A stretch of 64,000 bases of DNA from Alicycliphilus sp. UBA6560 (GCA_002434305.1 DJJU01000006.1:248001-312000); one strand, 5' to 3'; counted from the first letter of the stretch, positions 8,572 through 18,007 are shown. Program-made: numbers and translations. Notes: generated from the letters alone by a model not told the origin.

Positions 8572-9098
8572 CCTTCAAACCGCCGACCCTGCCAAACGCT
8601 GTGGTTCGGCCCAGGTGCCGCCCGGCAGCCCCAGCCCTTCTGCAGCGAGCGTTCGCGCTGGCGGTAGCGGCGCTCGCCCGGCTGGCGGGTCTGGCCCGCT
8701 CCGCCCATGGCGCGCACCAGGGTTTTGCAGCGCTCGACGATGGCATGGCGCGCAGCGATCTGACGTTGCCAGGGGCGATGGCGCTGGTCGCCGGGTCGAA
8801 CACCAGGCGGATCGTGCCCGGCGCGCGGCGCGGCAAAGGCAGTGGGGTTGGTACCGAACAGCGCCCGGGTGCCGCCGCTGGGCACCACGCAGGCCATGCT
8901 GTTGACCAGAGCCAGCGCCACCAAGCCGTCGCGCGCCAGGGGCTCCACGTCGGGCCACAGGGCGGCGAAGTGGCGCGAATTGCGGACGGCCGCCAGTGCG
9001 ATGCCGTTGGCGCGTGCCTTGGCCATCAGCGCCGGGTGGGCAGCCTGCCAGGCTGGCTGGGCGAAGCCGTTGCCCGCATCCATGGCCAGGTAGTCGGG
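8572..9098 (-). pseudogene. Remnant of a malate/L-lactate dehydrogenase (Ldh2/YlbC family)
   Basis: Reading the minus strand, DYLAMDAGNGFAQPAW, then RNSRHFAALWPDVEPLARDGLVALALVNS and GGTRALFGTNPTAFAAPR match the central cofactor-binding part of Ldh2-type oxidoreductases. The frame then shifts: VFDPATSAIAPGNVRS, the continuation of the family motif DxATSAxARGK, is in another frame, and a C-terminal-like tail (RQRERSL..GLGLPGGTW) follows in a further register with most of the catalytic half missing. The 5' end is also absent. It is therefore a degraded gene with at least two frame disruptions and an internal deletion. Confidence 0.75.
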
Positions 9099-9200
9099 AC
9101 GCTATGGCTGTGCGACCCGAGGGGCCTAAGACGAACAACAGCGGTACCAGGAACCCGCGCGACTTTTCTATGCATCCGGGAAAACCAGAACTTCATCACG

Positions 9201-9240
9201 TTGTCTGTTTTTGGGAAACTGTCTACACTTGTATAGTCAG
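9201..9240 (+). promoter_or_regulatory. Promoter and dyad operator upstream of the cupin gene
   Basis: TTGTCT at 9201-9206 and TACACT at 9224-9229 are 17 bases apart. A 22-base dyad CTGnCTAnACnnGTnTAGnCAG spans 9219-9240 and covers the -10 element. The segment TGTCTACACTT is identical to part of the dyad in front of the indolepyruvate oxidoreductase gene, which suggests one shared regulator, plausibly the FCD protein encoded at 3032-3808. The start codon lies about 85 bases downstream. Confidence 0.55.
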
Positions 9241-9324
9241 ATTGGTGAATGCTAATAGACACACCTTCTGGCCGCAGCTTATTTAGCGCGTCAAGCTTTT
9301 CAACCCCAATCCAAGGAGACAAAC

Positions 9325-9663
9325 ATGGCCGGTGTTGGTAGTGAGAAACTTTTCGAAAACGACAAGGTGATCGTGTGGAACTTCGAGCTGAAGCCAGGTG
9401 AGCAGACCCCGATCCATACGCATGAGCATTCATACGTGTGGTATTCCATCCAGGGGACGGATCTGCAGGTGTTCGATGAGCATGGAAACGACCTGGGGAC
9501 TCTGGAGGTCCCTACCGGGGCGGTCTATTCACTGAAGGTGGAGGACGGGTTTATCGAGGTGATGTCTGAGATTTGCAAGGGCGTCAAGATCCCTGCCAAG
9601 CACAGCGCCAAGAATGCCGGCACCACGCATTACCGTGAGATCCTCGTCGAATACAAAACTTGA
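9325..9663 (+). CDS. Small cupin-domain protein
   Basis: A 112-residue single-domain cupin. The first cupin motif is seen as PGEQTPIHTHEHSYVWYSIQG (metal-ligand histidines in HTHEH), the second as PTGAVYSLKVEDGFIEVMSE, which is less canonical. A strong AAGGAGA lies just before the ATG. Base composition is visibly less G+C-rich than neighbouring genes, and the gene is bracketed by two decayed loci, so it may be a later arrival or simply the survivor of a decaying region. Similar small cupins occur near beta-alanine and other amine catabolic genes, but no substrate can be named. Confidence 0.8.
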   Translation: MAGVGSEKLFENDKVIVWNFELKPGEQTPIHTHEHSYVWYSIQGTDLQVFDEHGNDLGTLEVPTGAVYSLKVEDGFIEVMSEICKGVKIPAKHSAKNAGTTHYREILVEYKT

Positions 9664-9802
9664 GCTTCAGCGCTTGAGTTCTCCCTGAATGCGAGCTCCG
9701 GCATGGTGTGGCATCAGGCAGCCAGCCGGAATCGACGGCCCGTCCAACGTCCATGGCATTGTTTTTAGCCGCGCCATAGGCCCTGTGTGCGGCGGGGCCG
9801 CG

Positions 9803-9901
9803 TCAGCCGCCCGGTGTTGTCTCGCGCAGCAGCCAGGCGCGGAACGCCTGCAGCGCCGCTGTGGGCGGGCGCGACTTGAGACGGAATAGCCAGTACTGCC
9901 G
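9803..9901 (-). pseudogene. 3' remnant of a LysR-family regulator gene
   Basis: The minus strand ends with RQYWLFRLKSRPPTAALQAFRAWLLRE followed by a stop, which matches the extreme C-terminus of GcvA/AmpR-type LysR regulators. Homology stops abruptly near 9901, where beta-lactamase homology begins on the other strand. The helix-turn-helix and nearly all of the effector domain are missing. The original gene was very probably the divergent regulator of the adjacent beta-lactamase. Confidence 0.7.
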
Positions 9902-10517
9902 GACGCGGAGCGCGAGAGCCTGGACGCGCGCGTGGGTTTCGGCCGAGGCGGCCTGGTGGAATACTCGCCGCGGACCGAGCCGCATGCAGACCGGGAGGGC
10001 ATGACGGTGGCCGAGCTGTGCGAAGCCACCATGGTGCTGAGCGACAACACCGCGGCCAACCTGCTGCTGCGCCGGCAGGGCGGGCCTGCGGGCCTGACTG
10101 CGTGGCTTCGGGGGCTGGGCGACACCCACACGCGCCTGGACCGCACAGAACCCGCGCTGAACGACGTGCCGCCCGGCGAAGTGCGCGACACGACCACGCC
10201 GCTGACCGTGCTGTGCACCGTGCAAATGCTGGTAATGGGCGAGGCGCTGGCGCCGCCATCGCGCGCGCAACTGCAGGCTTGGCTGCTGGGCAACCTTACG
10301 GGCGACAGGTGCTTGCGCGCCGGCATGCCGCCCGGCTGGCGGGTCGGGGAAAAGACCGGCACCGCCGAGGGCACGGGCAACGACGTGGGCGTGGTGCGGC
10401 CAGCGCCGGGGCAGGGCGCGCCGGCCGTGGTGGCCTGCTACCTGACCGAGTGTCCGGCCGCGCCCGCGCAGCGCGACGCGGCCATCGCGCAGGTAGGGCG
10501 GCTCGCCGCCGCTTGGC

Positions 10518-10531
<14 letters not shown>
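9902..10531 (+). pseudogene. 5'-truncated class A beta-lactamase gene
   Basis: From DAERESLDARV onward the plus strand matches the C-terminal two-thirds of class A serine beta-lactamases: YSPRTE, MTVAELCEA, the SDN motif in VLSDNTAANLLL, LDRTEPALNDVPPGEVRDTTTP (omega-loop glutamate), and the KTG motif in VGEKTGTAEGTGND. The signal peptide and the S-x-x-K segment with the nucleophilic serine are absent; an in-frame stop lies just upstream. The product cannot hydrolyse beta-lactams. Its natural 3' end is intact and overlaps the end of argA by 14 bases in convergent orientation. Confidence 0.85.
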
Positions 10532-11864
<1,333 letters not shown>

Positions 11865-11979
11865 GAAGGCGGGCGCAAAGGGCAAAAAAGCCTGCGCGCC
11901 CCGTGGCGCCATTCAGGCGGCCGGGGGCTGGGCAAGCAAAAGGGCGCAGTGTAGCGGCAGTGTGCCGGGCGCGTTCGTG

Positions 11980-12082
11980 CTATGAAATGCATAGCTGCTA
12001 CCGCTGGGGCTGCGCCAGTTCCAATATGTTTTATATCTGGAGTCCAGGGTGAGTAAGCGGCGGCAGCTACCATTTGCATAGC
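11980..12082 (+). repeat. Full-length copy of the interspersed palindromic repeat
   Basis: About 103 bases with clear terminal inverted repeats: GCTATGAAATGCATAGCTGC at the left and, on the complementary strand from the right, GCTATGCAAATGGTAGCTGC. It occupies the gap between argA and the acyltransferase gene and is the best-preserved long copy in the window. Confidence 0.75.
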
Positions 12083-12101
12083 AAACGCCGCCGCCCGGCG
12101 T

Positions 12102-13217
12102 TCAGCGCCCGGACAGCGCCAGCTTGGTCGGCTGCCGGGCCGGCCGCTTGTCCGGTGTGTGCGCCGTCCCGCCGTCGCGCAGGCGCATGGCCCAGCGCTC
12201 CACCGTCCAGTACGACAGCGCCGCCAGCGCGGTGGACAGGGCAAAGCCCAGCACCACCGTGGCGGGCCAGGGCAGGTCGGCGCGCAGGTAGCGCACGATG
12301 GGGTAGTGCCACAGATAGATACCGTAGGACAGCTTGCCCACCCACACCAGGGTCGGCGCGCTCAGCAGCTCATACGCCGGGCCGCGCCGGTGCAGCACGG
12401 CCATCAGAACCACCATGGTGGCAACTTCCACCACCGTCATGCCCCAGGCCAGGGCGTTCATGTCGTCCCAGCCCTGTTCCATCAACAGCGGCACGGCCAG
12501 CACGAACCATATGCCGTGAGACAGCCGGGCGCGCACAGCGGTGAACCAGGCCGGCTGCTCGTGCACCAGGGTCGCCAGCAGCGCACCCATCAGCAGGCCG
12601 GTGGCGCGGGTATCGAAGCGAAAGAAGATCTCGTAGAACTGCTGGCCTTGGGTGATCCAGAACAGGCGCCAGACCCAGGCCAGCAGCACCAGCCCGGCCA
12701 CCGGCCGCCACATCCGGCCCTTGGGCGAGAACCGCACGATCAGCATCAAAAGCGGCGGCCAAACCAGGTAAAAGTGCTCTTCCACCGACAAAGACCACAT
12801 GTGCAGCAGCGTGTCCGGGCTGTCGAAGAAGGCGATGCCGTAGTCCGCCAGGTACAGCAGCGACACCAGCGCGTCTGAATAGATGTCGGTCAGATCAGGC
12901 CAGATGAAGGGTGCAAACAGGCAGTAAGCCGCCAAGAACAGCGCCAGCGCCGGCATGAGCCTGAAAAAGCGCCGGCGGTAGAAGCGCCAGTAGTCCAGCC
13001 CGCCCGTGCGCTCGCGCTCCAGCAGCAGCAGCGAAGTGATCAAGAAGCCGCTGAGCACGAAGAACACATCCACGCCGTAGAAGGCGCCGTCGAACAGGGG
13101 CGCATGGGCGTGCGAGAGGAGAACTAGCGCGATCGCCACGCCGCGCAGGCCGTCCAGCGCCGGGTTGTAGGCCAGCGCGACGCCGGCCGAACCGGCCGGC
13201 TTGTGTTTCACTTCCAT
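12102..13217 (-). CDS. Acyltransferase-3 family membrane protein (OafA/YrhL type)
   Basis: About 371 residues with roughly ten hydrophobic segments. The N-terminal LDGLRGVAIALVLLSHAH motif carries the conserved histidine, and FFVLSGFLI and FYRRRFFRLMPAL follow as in OafA-type O-acyltransferases, which transfer acetyl or other acyl groups to surface polysaccharides or peptidoglycan. There is no fused SGNH domain. The start at 13217 (MEVKHKP) is preferred to an upstream ATG nine codons away. No polysaccharide genes adjoin it, so the acceptor is unknown. Confidence 0.88.
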   Translation of the reverse strand: MEVKHKPAGSAGVALAYNPALDGLRGVAIALVLLSHAHAPLFDGAFYGVDVFFVLSGFLITSLLLLERERTGGLDYWRFYRRRFFRLMPALALFLAAYCLFAPFIWPDLTDIYSDALVSLLYLADYGIAFFDSPDTLLHMWSLSVEEHFYLVWPPLLMLIVRFSPKGRMWRPVAGLVLLAWVWRLFWITQGQQFYEIFFRFDTRATGLLMGALLATLVHEQPAWFTAVRARLSHGIWFVLAVPLLMEQGWDDMNALAWGMTVVEVATMVVLMAVLHRRGPAYELLSAPTLVWVGKLSYGIYLWHYPIVRYLRADLPWPATVVLGFALSTALAALSYWTVERWAMRLRDGGTAHTPDKRPARQPTKLALSGR

Positions 13218-13376
13218 CCCAGACAAAGCCCGCCACCTCCTCATTCAAATCCACCCGGGCAGGCATGCCGCCGCCGGTCGAGGAGGCGATTGTAGGCAGG
13301 CAATCTCAGGGATTACCCGGTCCAACTGTCACCAAAGATTGGTAAAAGTGACTTTTATTCCGACACCCGGAAAGCG

Positions 13377-13886
13377 CTAAAGCGGCGTGAGGCCCAGCGC
13401 GAAGACGGAGTTGGGTACCTGCGGCGCGGGGGTTTGGCGCGCCGGCCGGGCTGCACGGCGTGCTGGCGGGCTGACCGCGGCTGGGGAGCGCGTGGCCACG
13501 TGGCGCGCCAGCAGGTCCGCCACGGTGATGGACTGCAGGTAGTCCATGACGCGCGACTGGAAGCTCGCCCACAGTTCGGCCGTCATGTCCTCGCTGCCGC
13601 CGGCGCGCGGGCTGCCGGGCGCGGCCAGTGCGGCTTCGGCGGCGGTGACGATCTGGGCCACGGTCAGCTCGCGCGGTGCCCGCGTCAGCGTGTAGCCGCC
13701 GCCCGGCCCGCGTGTGCTGGTTACCAGTTCGGCACGGCGCAGGGCGCTGAAGATGTCCTCCAGATAGGACAGGGAAACGCCCTGGCGCGCGCTGATGGCG
13801 GGCAAGGGCACGGGCTGGCCGTGCGAATGCAGGGCCAGGTCGGTGATGGCGGTCACGGCAAGCTTGCCGCGGGTGGTCAGTCGCAT
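13377..13886 (-). CDS. Rrf2/IscR-family transcriptional regulator lacking the Fe-S cysteines
   Basis: 169 residues. The winged helix-turn-helix (MRLTTRGKLAVTAITDLAL, SLSYLEDIFSALRRAELV, TRGPGGGYTLTRAPRELTVAQIV) is very close to IscR. In IscR three cysteines in the following loop bind a 2Fe-2S cluster; here the equivalent stretch (AALAAPGSPRAGGSEDMTAELWASF) has none, and there is no cysteine anywhere in the protein. The C-terminus is a Pro/Ala/Arg-rich tail. No isc or suf genes are adjacent. It is an apo-type Rrf2 regulator, or one responding to another signal. The ATG at 13884-13886 begins the homologous region. Confidence 0.88.
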   Translation of the reverse strand: MRLTTRGKLAVTAITDLALHSHGQPVPLPAISARQGVSLSYLEDIFSALRRAELVTSTRGPGGGYTLTRAPRELTVAQIVTAAEAALAAPGSPRAGGSEDMTAELWASFQSRVMDYLQSITVADLLARHVATRSPAAVSPPARRAARPARQTPAPQVPNSVFALGLTPL

Positions 13887-13987
13887 AGACGGATCCTGGA
13901 AAAGAAGGGGGCACGGAGGCGGCACCCGGGCAGGCACCGCGAAGACGGGCGGGAAGGGCGACTCGGCCCGCGCAGGGCCGGCGCAGC

Positions 13988-14326
13988 TCAGGCGCGCGGC
14001 GGCCGCAGCCGCCGCTGGGGCGTGCGGGAGGCCAGCAGGGCAGTGCGCAGCTGCGGGCAGGGGAAGTGCGCACCCCGTGCGTCCGGTGCCGGGCGCTGGA
14101 ATTCCTGGTCGTCCGGCAGGTCGATGCCGCAATCGGCCGCAACATCAGCGGCAAGGTCGGCAGCAGTGCCGGCCTTCAGGTCCTCAATGCCGTAGTGGTG
14201 CTGCATGGCGCTGCATTGCCCGACAGGGCTGGCGCCCAGGCCCGCCTGCGGCGTGGCGGCAAACGCGGACACGCCCGCCATCAGCAGGAAATGCAGGGTA
14301 AATACAGCGAGCAGCCACCGGACCAT
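13988..14326 (-). CDS. Small exported protein of unknown function
   Basis: 112 residues. MVRWLLAVFTLHFLLMAGVSAFA is a typical signal peptide with cleavage near ATP. The mature part has three cysteines and no recognisable domain; it resembles, loosely, the small periplasmic proteins found with metal-efflux systems, but no such genes are here. A TATAAT lies at 14341-14336 on this strand, only 8 bases before the ATG, so the transcript would be almost leaderless. I do not recognise the family. Confidence 0.55.
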   Translation of the reverse strand: MVRWLLAVFTLHFLLMAGVSAFAATPQAGLGASPVGQCSAMQHHYGIEDLKAGTAADLAADVAADCGIDLPDDQEFQRPAPDARGAHFPCPQLRTALLASRTPQRRLRPPRA

Positions 14327-14391
14327 AGGTGGATGGATTATAGAAAACGCTGCCGGCGGCCCCTTCAGGGCGGGTCATGTGTGCGCGTTAT

Positions 14392-14407
14392 CCCTGTATA
14401 GACAGGT
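14392..14407. promoter_or_regulatory. Probable HutC operator upstream of the hut transporter genes
   Basis: CCCTGTATAGACAGGT is a near-palindrome matching the CTGTATATACAG core bound by HutC repressors of proteobacteria. It lies about 77 bases before the receptor gene start and shares its core with the sites at 17905 and 17987. Confidence 0.7.
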
Positions 14408-14483
14408 GCCGCGCGGCGCGCATCATGCGCCCATCCCTTCCCTTTGCATTCACTCAACCAATCAATCAACCGGGAGACAACGG

Positions 14484-15455
14484 ATGGCACGGCGGACAAC
14501 GGTGGTGCGCATGGGCGCAATGGTGGTGGCAGGCATGGCGCTGGCCCTGGGCGGCGCTGCGCAAGCCCAGCAGACAACCAAGCTGGCGCTGGGCATGTCG
14601 GGCTGGACGGGCTTTGCGCCGCTGTCGCTGGCCGACAAGGCGGGCATCTTCAAGAAGCACGGCCTGGACGTGGAGCTGAAGATGATCCCGCAGAAGGACC
14701 GTCACCTCGCCCTGGCCTCCAAGGCCATCCAGTGCGCCGCCACCACGGTGGAGACGCACGTGGCCTGGAACGCCAACGGCGTGCCCATTGTGCAGATCTT
14801 CCAGTTGGACAAATCCTACGGCGCCGACGGCATCGCCGTAAGGAACGACATCAAGACTTTCGCCGACCTGAAGGGCAAGACCGTGGCGGTGGACGCCCCC
14901 GGCACGGCCTCGTATTTCACCCTGGCCTGGCTGCTGTCCAAGAACGGCATGAAGGTCAAGGACGTGAAGACCGTCACGCTGGCGCCCCAGCCGGCCGCGC
15001 AGTCCTTCGTGACCGGGCAGAACGACGCGGCCGTGACCTATGAGCCGTACCTGTCCACCGTGCGCGCCAACCCCGACGCCGGCAAGATCCTGGCCACCAC
15101 GCTGGACTTTCCGCACATCATGGACACGGTGGGCTGCGCACCCGAATGGATCAAGGCCAACCCCCAGGCTGCCAAGGCGCTGGCGGACTCGTACTTCGAA
15201 GCGCTGGAGCTGATCGGCAAGGACCAGGCCAAGTCGTACGAAATCATGGGCGCGGTGGTCAAGCAGCCGGGCGAGGCCTTCGGCAAGTCCGCCTCCTTCC
15301 TGCGCTGGCAGGACAAGGCGGCCAACCAGAAATTCTTTGCCGGGGAGCTGCAGCAGTTCATGAAGGATGCGGCAGGCATCCTGCTGGAGGCCGGGGTGAT
15401 CCGCAAGATGCCCGAGAACTGGTCGGCCATGTATGACGACAGCTTCATCAAATAA
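14484..15455 (+). CDS. ABC transporter periplasmic substrate-binding protein (NitT/TauT type) of the hut locus
   Basis: 323 residues with a signal peptide (MARRTTVVRMGAMVVAGMALALGGAAQAQ). The body is of the NMT1/SsuA-like type II fold: GFAPLSLADKAGIFKKHGLDVELK at the start, then GKTVAVDAPGTASYFTLAWLL and a late DTVGCAPEW. The order receptor, permease, ATPase, hutC with tight spacing and HutC-type operators at both ends argues that it imports histidine or urocanate (or a derivative) rather than a sulfonate. GGAGA stands just before the ATG. Substrate is inferred from context only. Confidence 0.85.
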   Translation: MARRTTVVRMGAMVVAGMALALGGAAQAQQTTKLALGMSGWTGFAPLSLADKAGIFKKHGLDVELKMIPQKDRHLALASKAIQCAATTVETHVAWNANGVPIVQIFQLDKSYGADGIAVRNDIKTFADLKGKTVAVDAPGTASYFTLAWLLSKNGMKVKDVKTVTLAPQPAAQSFVTGQNDAAVTYEPYLSTVRANPDAGKILATTLDFPHIMDTVGCAPEWIKANPQAAKALADSYFEALELIGKDQAKSYEIMGAVVKQPGEAFGKSASFLRWQDKAANQKFFAGELQQFMKDAAGILLEAGVIRKMPENWSAMYDDSFIK

Positions 15456-15486
15456 GTAAAGCGGCGCGCGCCGGAAGACCACCCCG

Positions 15487-16332
15487 ATGGACCCCATGAC
15501 GCAAGCCCTGCCGCCGGCCGCGGCGTCCCCCGTGCCTCCCGCGCGCCGCCGGCCCCGCCTGGCCCCCCTGCAGCCCGTGCGCGCCGGCACGCGCTGGCTG
15601 CTGGGCGCCTCGTTCTTCGTGCTGTTCGTGGCCGTGTGGGCGGTGGCGACGCTGGGCGGCTTCGTCTCGCCCACCTTCCTGGCCAGCCCCATCACCATGC
15701 TGCGCGAGGGCTGGGCGCTGTTTGCGGAGTTCAACTTCGCCCACGACGTGGGCATGACCGTGTGGCGCGTGCTGGGCGGCTTCGTCATGGCAGCGGTCGT
15801 CGCCGTGCCGCTGGGCATCGCCATGGGCGCGCACAAGGGGGTCGAGGCTTTTCTGGAACCCTTCGTTTCCTTTTGCCGCTATCTGCCGGCTTCGGCCTTC
15901 ATTCCACTGCTGATCCTGTGGGCTGGCCTGGGCGAGCTGCAAAAGCTGCTGGTCATCTTCATCGGCTCCGTGTTCCAGATCATCCTGATGGTGGCCGTCA
16001 TCGTCGGCAATGCACGCCGCGACCTGGTTGAGGCCGCCTACACCCTGGGTGCCACGCCGCGTGGCATTGTCAAAAGCGTGCTGATCCCCGGCGCGGCCCC
16101 CGAGATCGCCGAGACCCTCCGCCTGGTGCTGGGCTGGGCCTGGACGTATGTCATCGTGGCCGAGCTGATCGGCTCGTCCTCGGGCATAGGCCACATGATC
16201 ATTGACAGCCAGGCGCTGCTCAACACCGGGCAGATCATCTTCGGCATCATCGTCATCGGCCTGATCGGGCTGGTGTCCGATGCCTTGTTCAAGTGGGCCA
16301 ACCGGCGCCTGTTCGCCTGGAGCACGCTGTAA
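15487..16332 (+). CDS. ABC transporter permease of the hut locus
   Basis: 281 residues, about six membrane segments, with the SsuC/TauC-type permease core. The EAA loop that contacts the ATPase is seen as EAAYTLGATPRGIVKSVLIPGAAPEI. The cytoplasmic N-terminus is Pro/Arg-rich. It ends directly at the ATG of the ATPase gene, giving obligate co-expression. Confidence 0.9.
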   Translation: MDPMTQALPPAAASPVPPARRRPRLAPLQPVRAGTRWLLGASFFVLFVAVWAVATLGGFVSPTFLASPITMLREGWALFAEFNFAHDVGMTVWRVLGGFVMAAVVAVPLGIAMGAHKGVEAFLEPFVSFCRYLPASAFIPLLILWAGLGELQKLLVIFIGSVFQIILMVAVIVGNARRDLVEAAYTLGATPRGIVKSVLIPGAAPEIAETLRLVLGWAWTYVIVAELIGSSSGIGHMIIDSQALLNTGQIIFGIIVIGLIGLVSDALFKWANRRLFAWSTL

Positions 16333-17112
16333 ATGAGCGAAGTCCTGATCCAAGGGGTGTCGCGCACCTTCACCAACGCGCGCGGGCAGGCCACCCAGGC
16401 CCTGCTGCCGGTGGACTTCCACGTGCGCGACAACGACTTCGTCACCATCCTGGGTCCGTCCGGCTGCGGCAAGTCGACGCTGCTGCGCATCGTCGCCGGG
16501 CTGGACGAGCCCACCGCCGGCCGCGTCCTGCTGGATGGCGTGCCCGTGCAGGGGCCGGGGGCCGACCGCGGCATGGTGTTCCAGAGCTACACGCTCTTCC
16601 CCTGGCTGACGGTGGAGCAGAACATCCGCTTCGGCCTGCGCGAGCGCGGTGTCTCCGCGGCGCAGCAAAAGGAGCGAAGCGACTATTTTCTGGCGAAGGT
16701 CGGCCTGGCCGGCTTCGCCCAGCACTATCCCAAACAGCTGTCGGGCGGCATGCAGCAGCGCACCGCGATTGCCCGCGCCCTGGCCAACGACCCCAAGATC
16801 TTGCTGATGGACGAGCCCTTCGGCGCGCTGGACAACCAGACCCGCGTGCAAATGCAGGAGCTGCTGCTGTCCATCTGGGAGGCGCAGCGCAAGACCGTCA
16901 TGTTCGTCACCCATGACATCGACGAGGCCATCTTCATGGCCAACCGTGTGGCCGTCTTCAGTGCCCGGCCCGGCCGCATCAAGACCGAGTTGGCCGTGCC
17001 GCTACCGCATCCGCGCCACTACACCGTCAAGACGGCGCCTGAATTCATGGAGCTGAAGGCGCGGCTGACCGAAGAGATCCGCGCCGAAGCCCTGCACGGG
17101 GCGTTGCACTGA
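16333..17112 (+). CDS. ABC transporter ATP-binding protein of the hut locus
   Basis: 259 residues. Walker A is GPSGCGKST at residues 41-49, the Q-loop is VFQSYTLFPWLTV, the signature is LSGGMQQR, and Walker B with D-loop is ILLMDEPFGALD, followed by the switch histidine in FVTHDIDEA. It is an SsuB/TauB/NrtD-like importer ATPase. It is packed between the permease and hutC with no intervening bases. Confidence 0.92.
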   Translation: MSEVLIQGVSRTFTNARGQATQALLPVDFHVRDNDFVTILGPSGCGKSTLLRIVAGLDEPTAGRVLLDGVPVQGPGADRGMVFQSYTLFPWLTVEQNIRFGLRERGVSAAQQKERSDYFLAKVGLAGFAQHYPKQLSGGMQQRTAIARALANDPKILLMDEPFGALDNQTRVQMQELLLSIWEAQRKTVMFVTHDIDEAIFMANRVAVFSARPGRIKTELAVPLPHPRHYTVKTAPEFMELKARLTEEIRAEALHGALH

Positions 17113-17883
17113 ATGACCACCAGCGCCACTCCGCTCGCCGCCCAGGGCACCGAAGGGCCGGCTGCTGTGGCCCGCTACCAGCAGGTCAAGGACTTCATTA
17201 CCCACCGCATCCAGGACGGGCAATGGCAGGTGGGCGACCGCCTGCCGTCCGAGAACGAACTGGTGCAGCAGTTCGGCATCTCGCGGATGACCGTGAACCG
17301 GGCGCTGCGCGAACTGGCCGAACAGGGGCGCATCGAGCGCGTGGCCGGCGTGGGCAGCTTCGTGGCCCCGGAAAAGCCACAGTCCACCCTGCTGCGCATC
17401 GCCAACCTGGCGGCTGAAGTGCGCCAGCGCGGACATGACTACAGCTGCCGCGTGCTGCTGGTGGAGCGCGTCGCCGCGCCCGTGGAGGCTGCCGCGGCGC
17501 TGGAGCTGCGCACCGGCGAATCGGTGTTCCACGCCGTCTGCGTGCACCTGGAGGACGGCGTACCGGTGCAGCTGGAGGACCGTTGGGTCAACCCCCACAT
17601 GGCGGCGGACTTCGGCGCGCAGGACTTCTCGCGCCTGCAGCCCTCCGAATACCTGGTGCGCAACGTACCTTACGACCAGATGGAGCACGTGGTGGACGCC
17701 GTGCTGCCCACGCCCGAGCAGGCGCGCCTATTGCAGATGCCCCAGGCCGCCCCCTGCCTGCTGCTCACGCGGCGCACCTGGTCCGGCGGCGTGCCGGTGA
17801 CGGTGGTGCGCTGCCTGCACCCGGGCTCGCGCTATCGCCTGGGCAGCCGCATGCAGGCGGACGGCAACCCGCTGGTGGGCTGA
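17113..17883 (+). CDS. hutC: Histidine-utilisation repressor HutC (GntR/UTRA)
   Basis: 256 residues: an N-terminal GntR helix-turn-helix (LPSENELVQQFGISRMTVNRALRELAEQGRI, then GVGSFVA) and a C-terminal UTRA ligand domain (RWVNPHMAADFGAQDFSRLQPSEYL, later LLLTRRTWSGG). In studied bacteria HutC represses hut genes and is released by urocanate. Its place between the transporter genes and hutH, and the palindromes upstream of both gene sets, fit this role and suggest autoregulation through the site at 14392. Confidence 0.93.
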   Translation: MTTSATPLAAQGTEGPAAVARYQQVKDFITHRIQDGQWQVGDRLPSENELVQQFGISRMTVNRALRELAEQGRIERVAGVGSFVAPEKPQSTLLRIANLAAEVRQRGHDYSCRVLLVERVAAPVEAAAALELRTGESVFHAVCVHLEDGVPVQLEDRWVNPHMAADFGAQDFSRLQPSEYLVRNVPYDQMEHVVDAVLPTPEQARLLQMPQAAPCLLLTRRTWSGGVPVTVVRCLHPGSRYRLGSRMQADGNPLVG

Positions 17884-17904
17884 TCCCGGTCGAACTACGG
17901 GTTT

Positions 17905-17922
17905 AACCTGTATATACAGGTT
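17905..17922. promoter_or_regulatory. Perfect 18-base palindrome, probable HutC operator
   Basis: AACCTGTATATACAGGTT is exactly self-complementary and contains the canonical HutC core CTGTATATACAG. It lies between hutC and hutH, about 85 bases before the hutH start. Confidence 0.8.
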
Positions 17923-17986
17923 TCCCACAGAGTGGTGCAATCTGACCCATGCCATGCTAAACAAAGGCGTATTGCTGCTGTGAGGC

Positions 17987-17999
17987 TTGTCTATACAGG
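17987..17999. promoter_or_regulatory. Second hutH-proximal HutC half-consensus operator
   Basis: TTGTCTATACAGG is the reverse complement of a slightly degenerate CCTGTATAGACAG core as found at 14392. It abuts the hutH Shine-Dalgarno sequence (AGGAAGG), so a repressor bound here would sit just before the translation start. Confidence 0.6.
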
Positions 18000-18007
18000 A
18001 AGGATTC

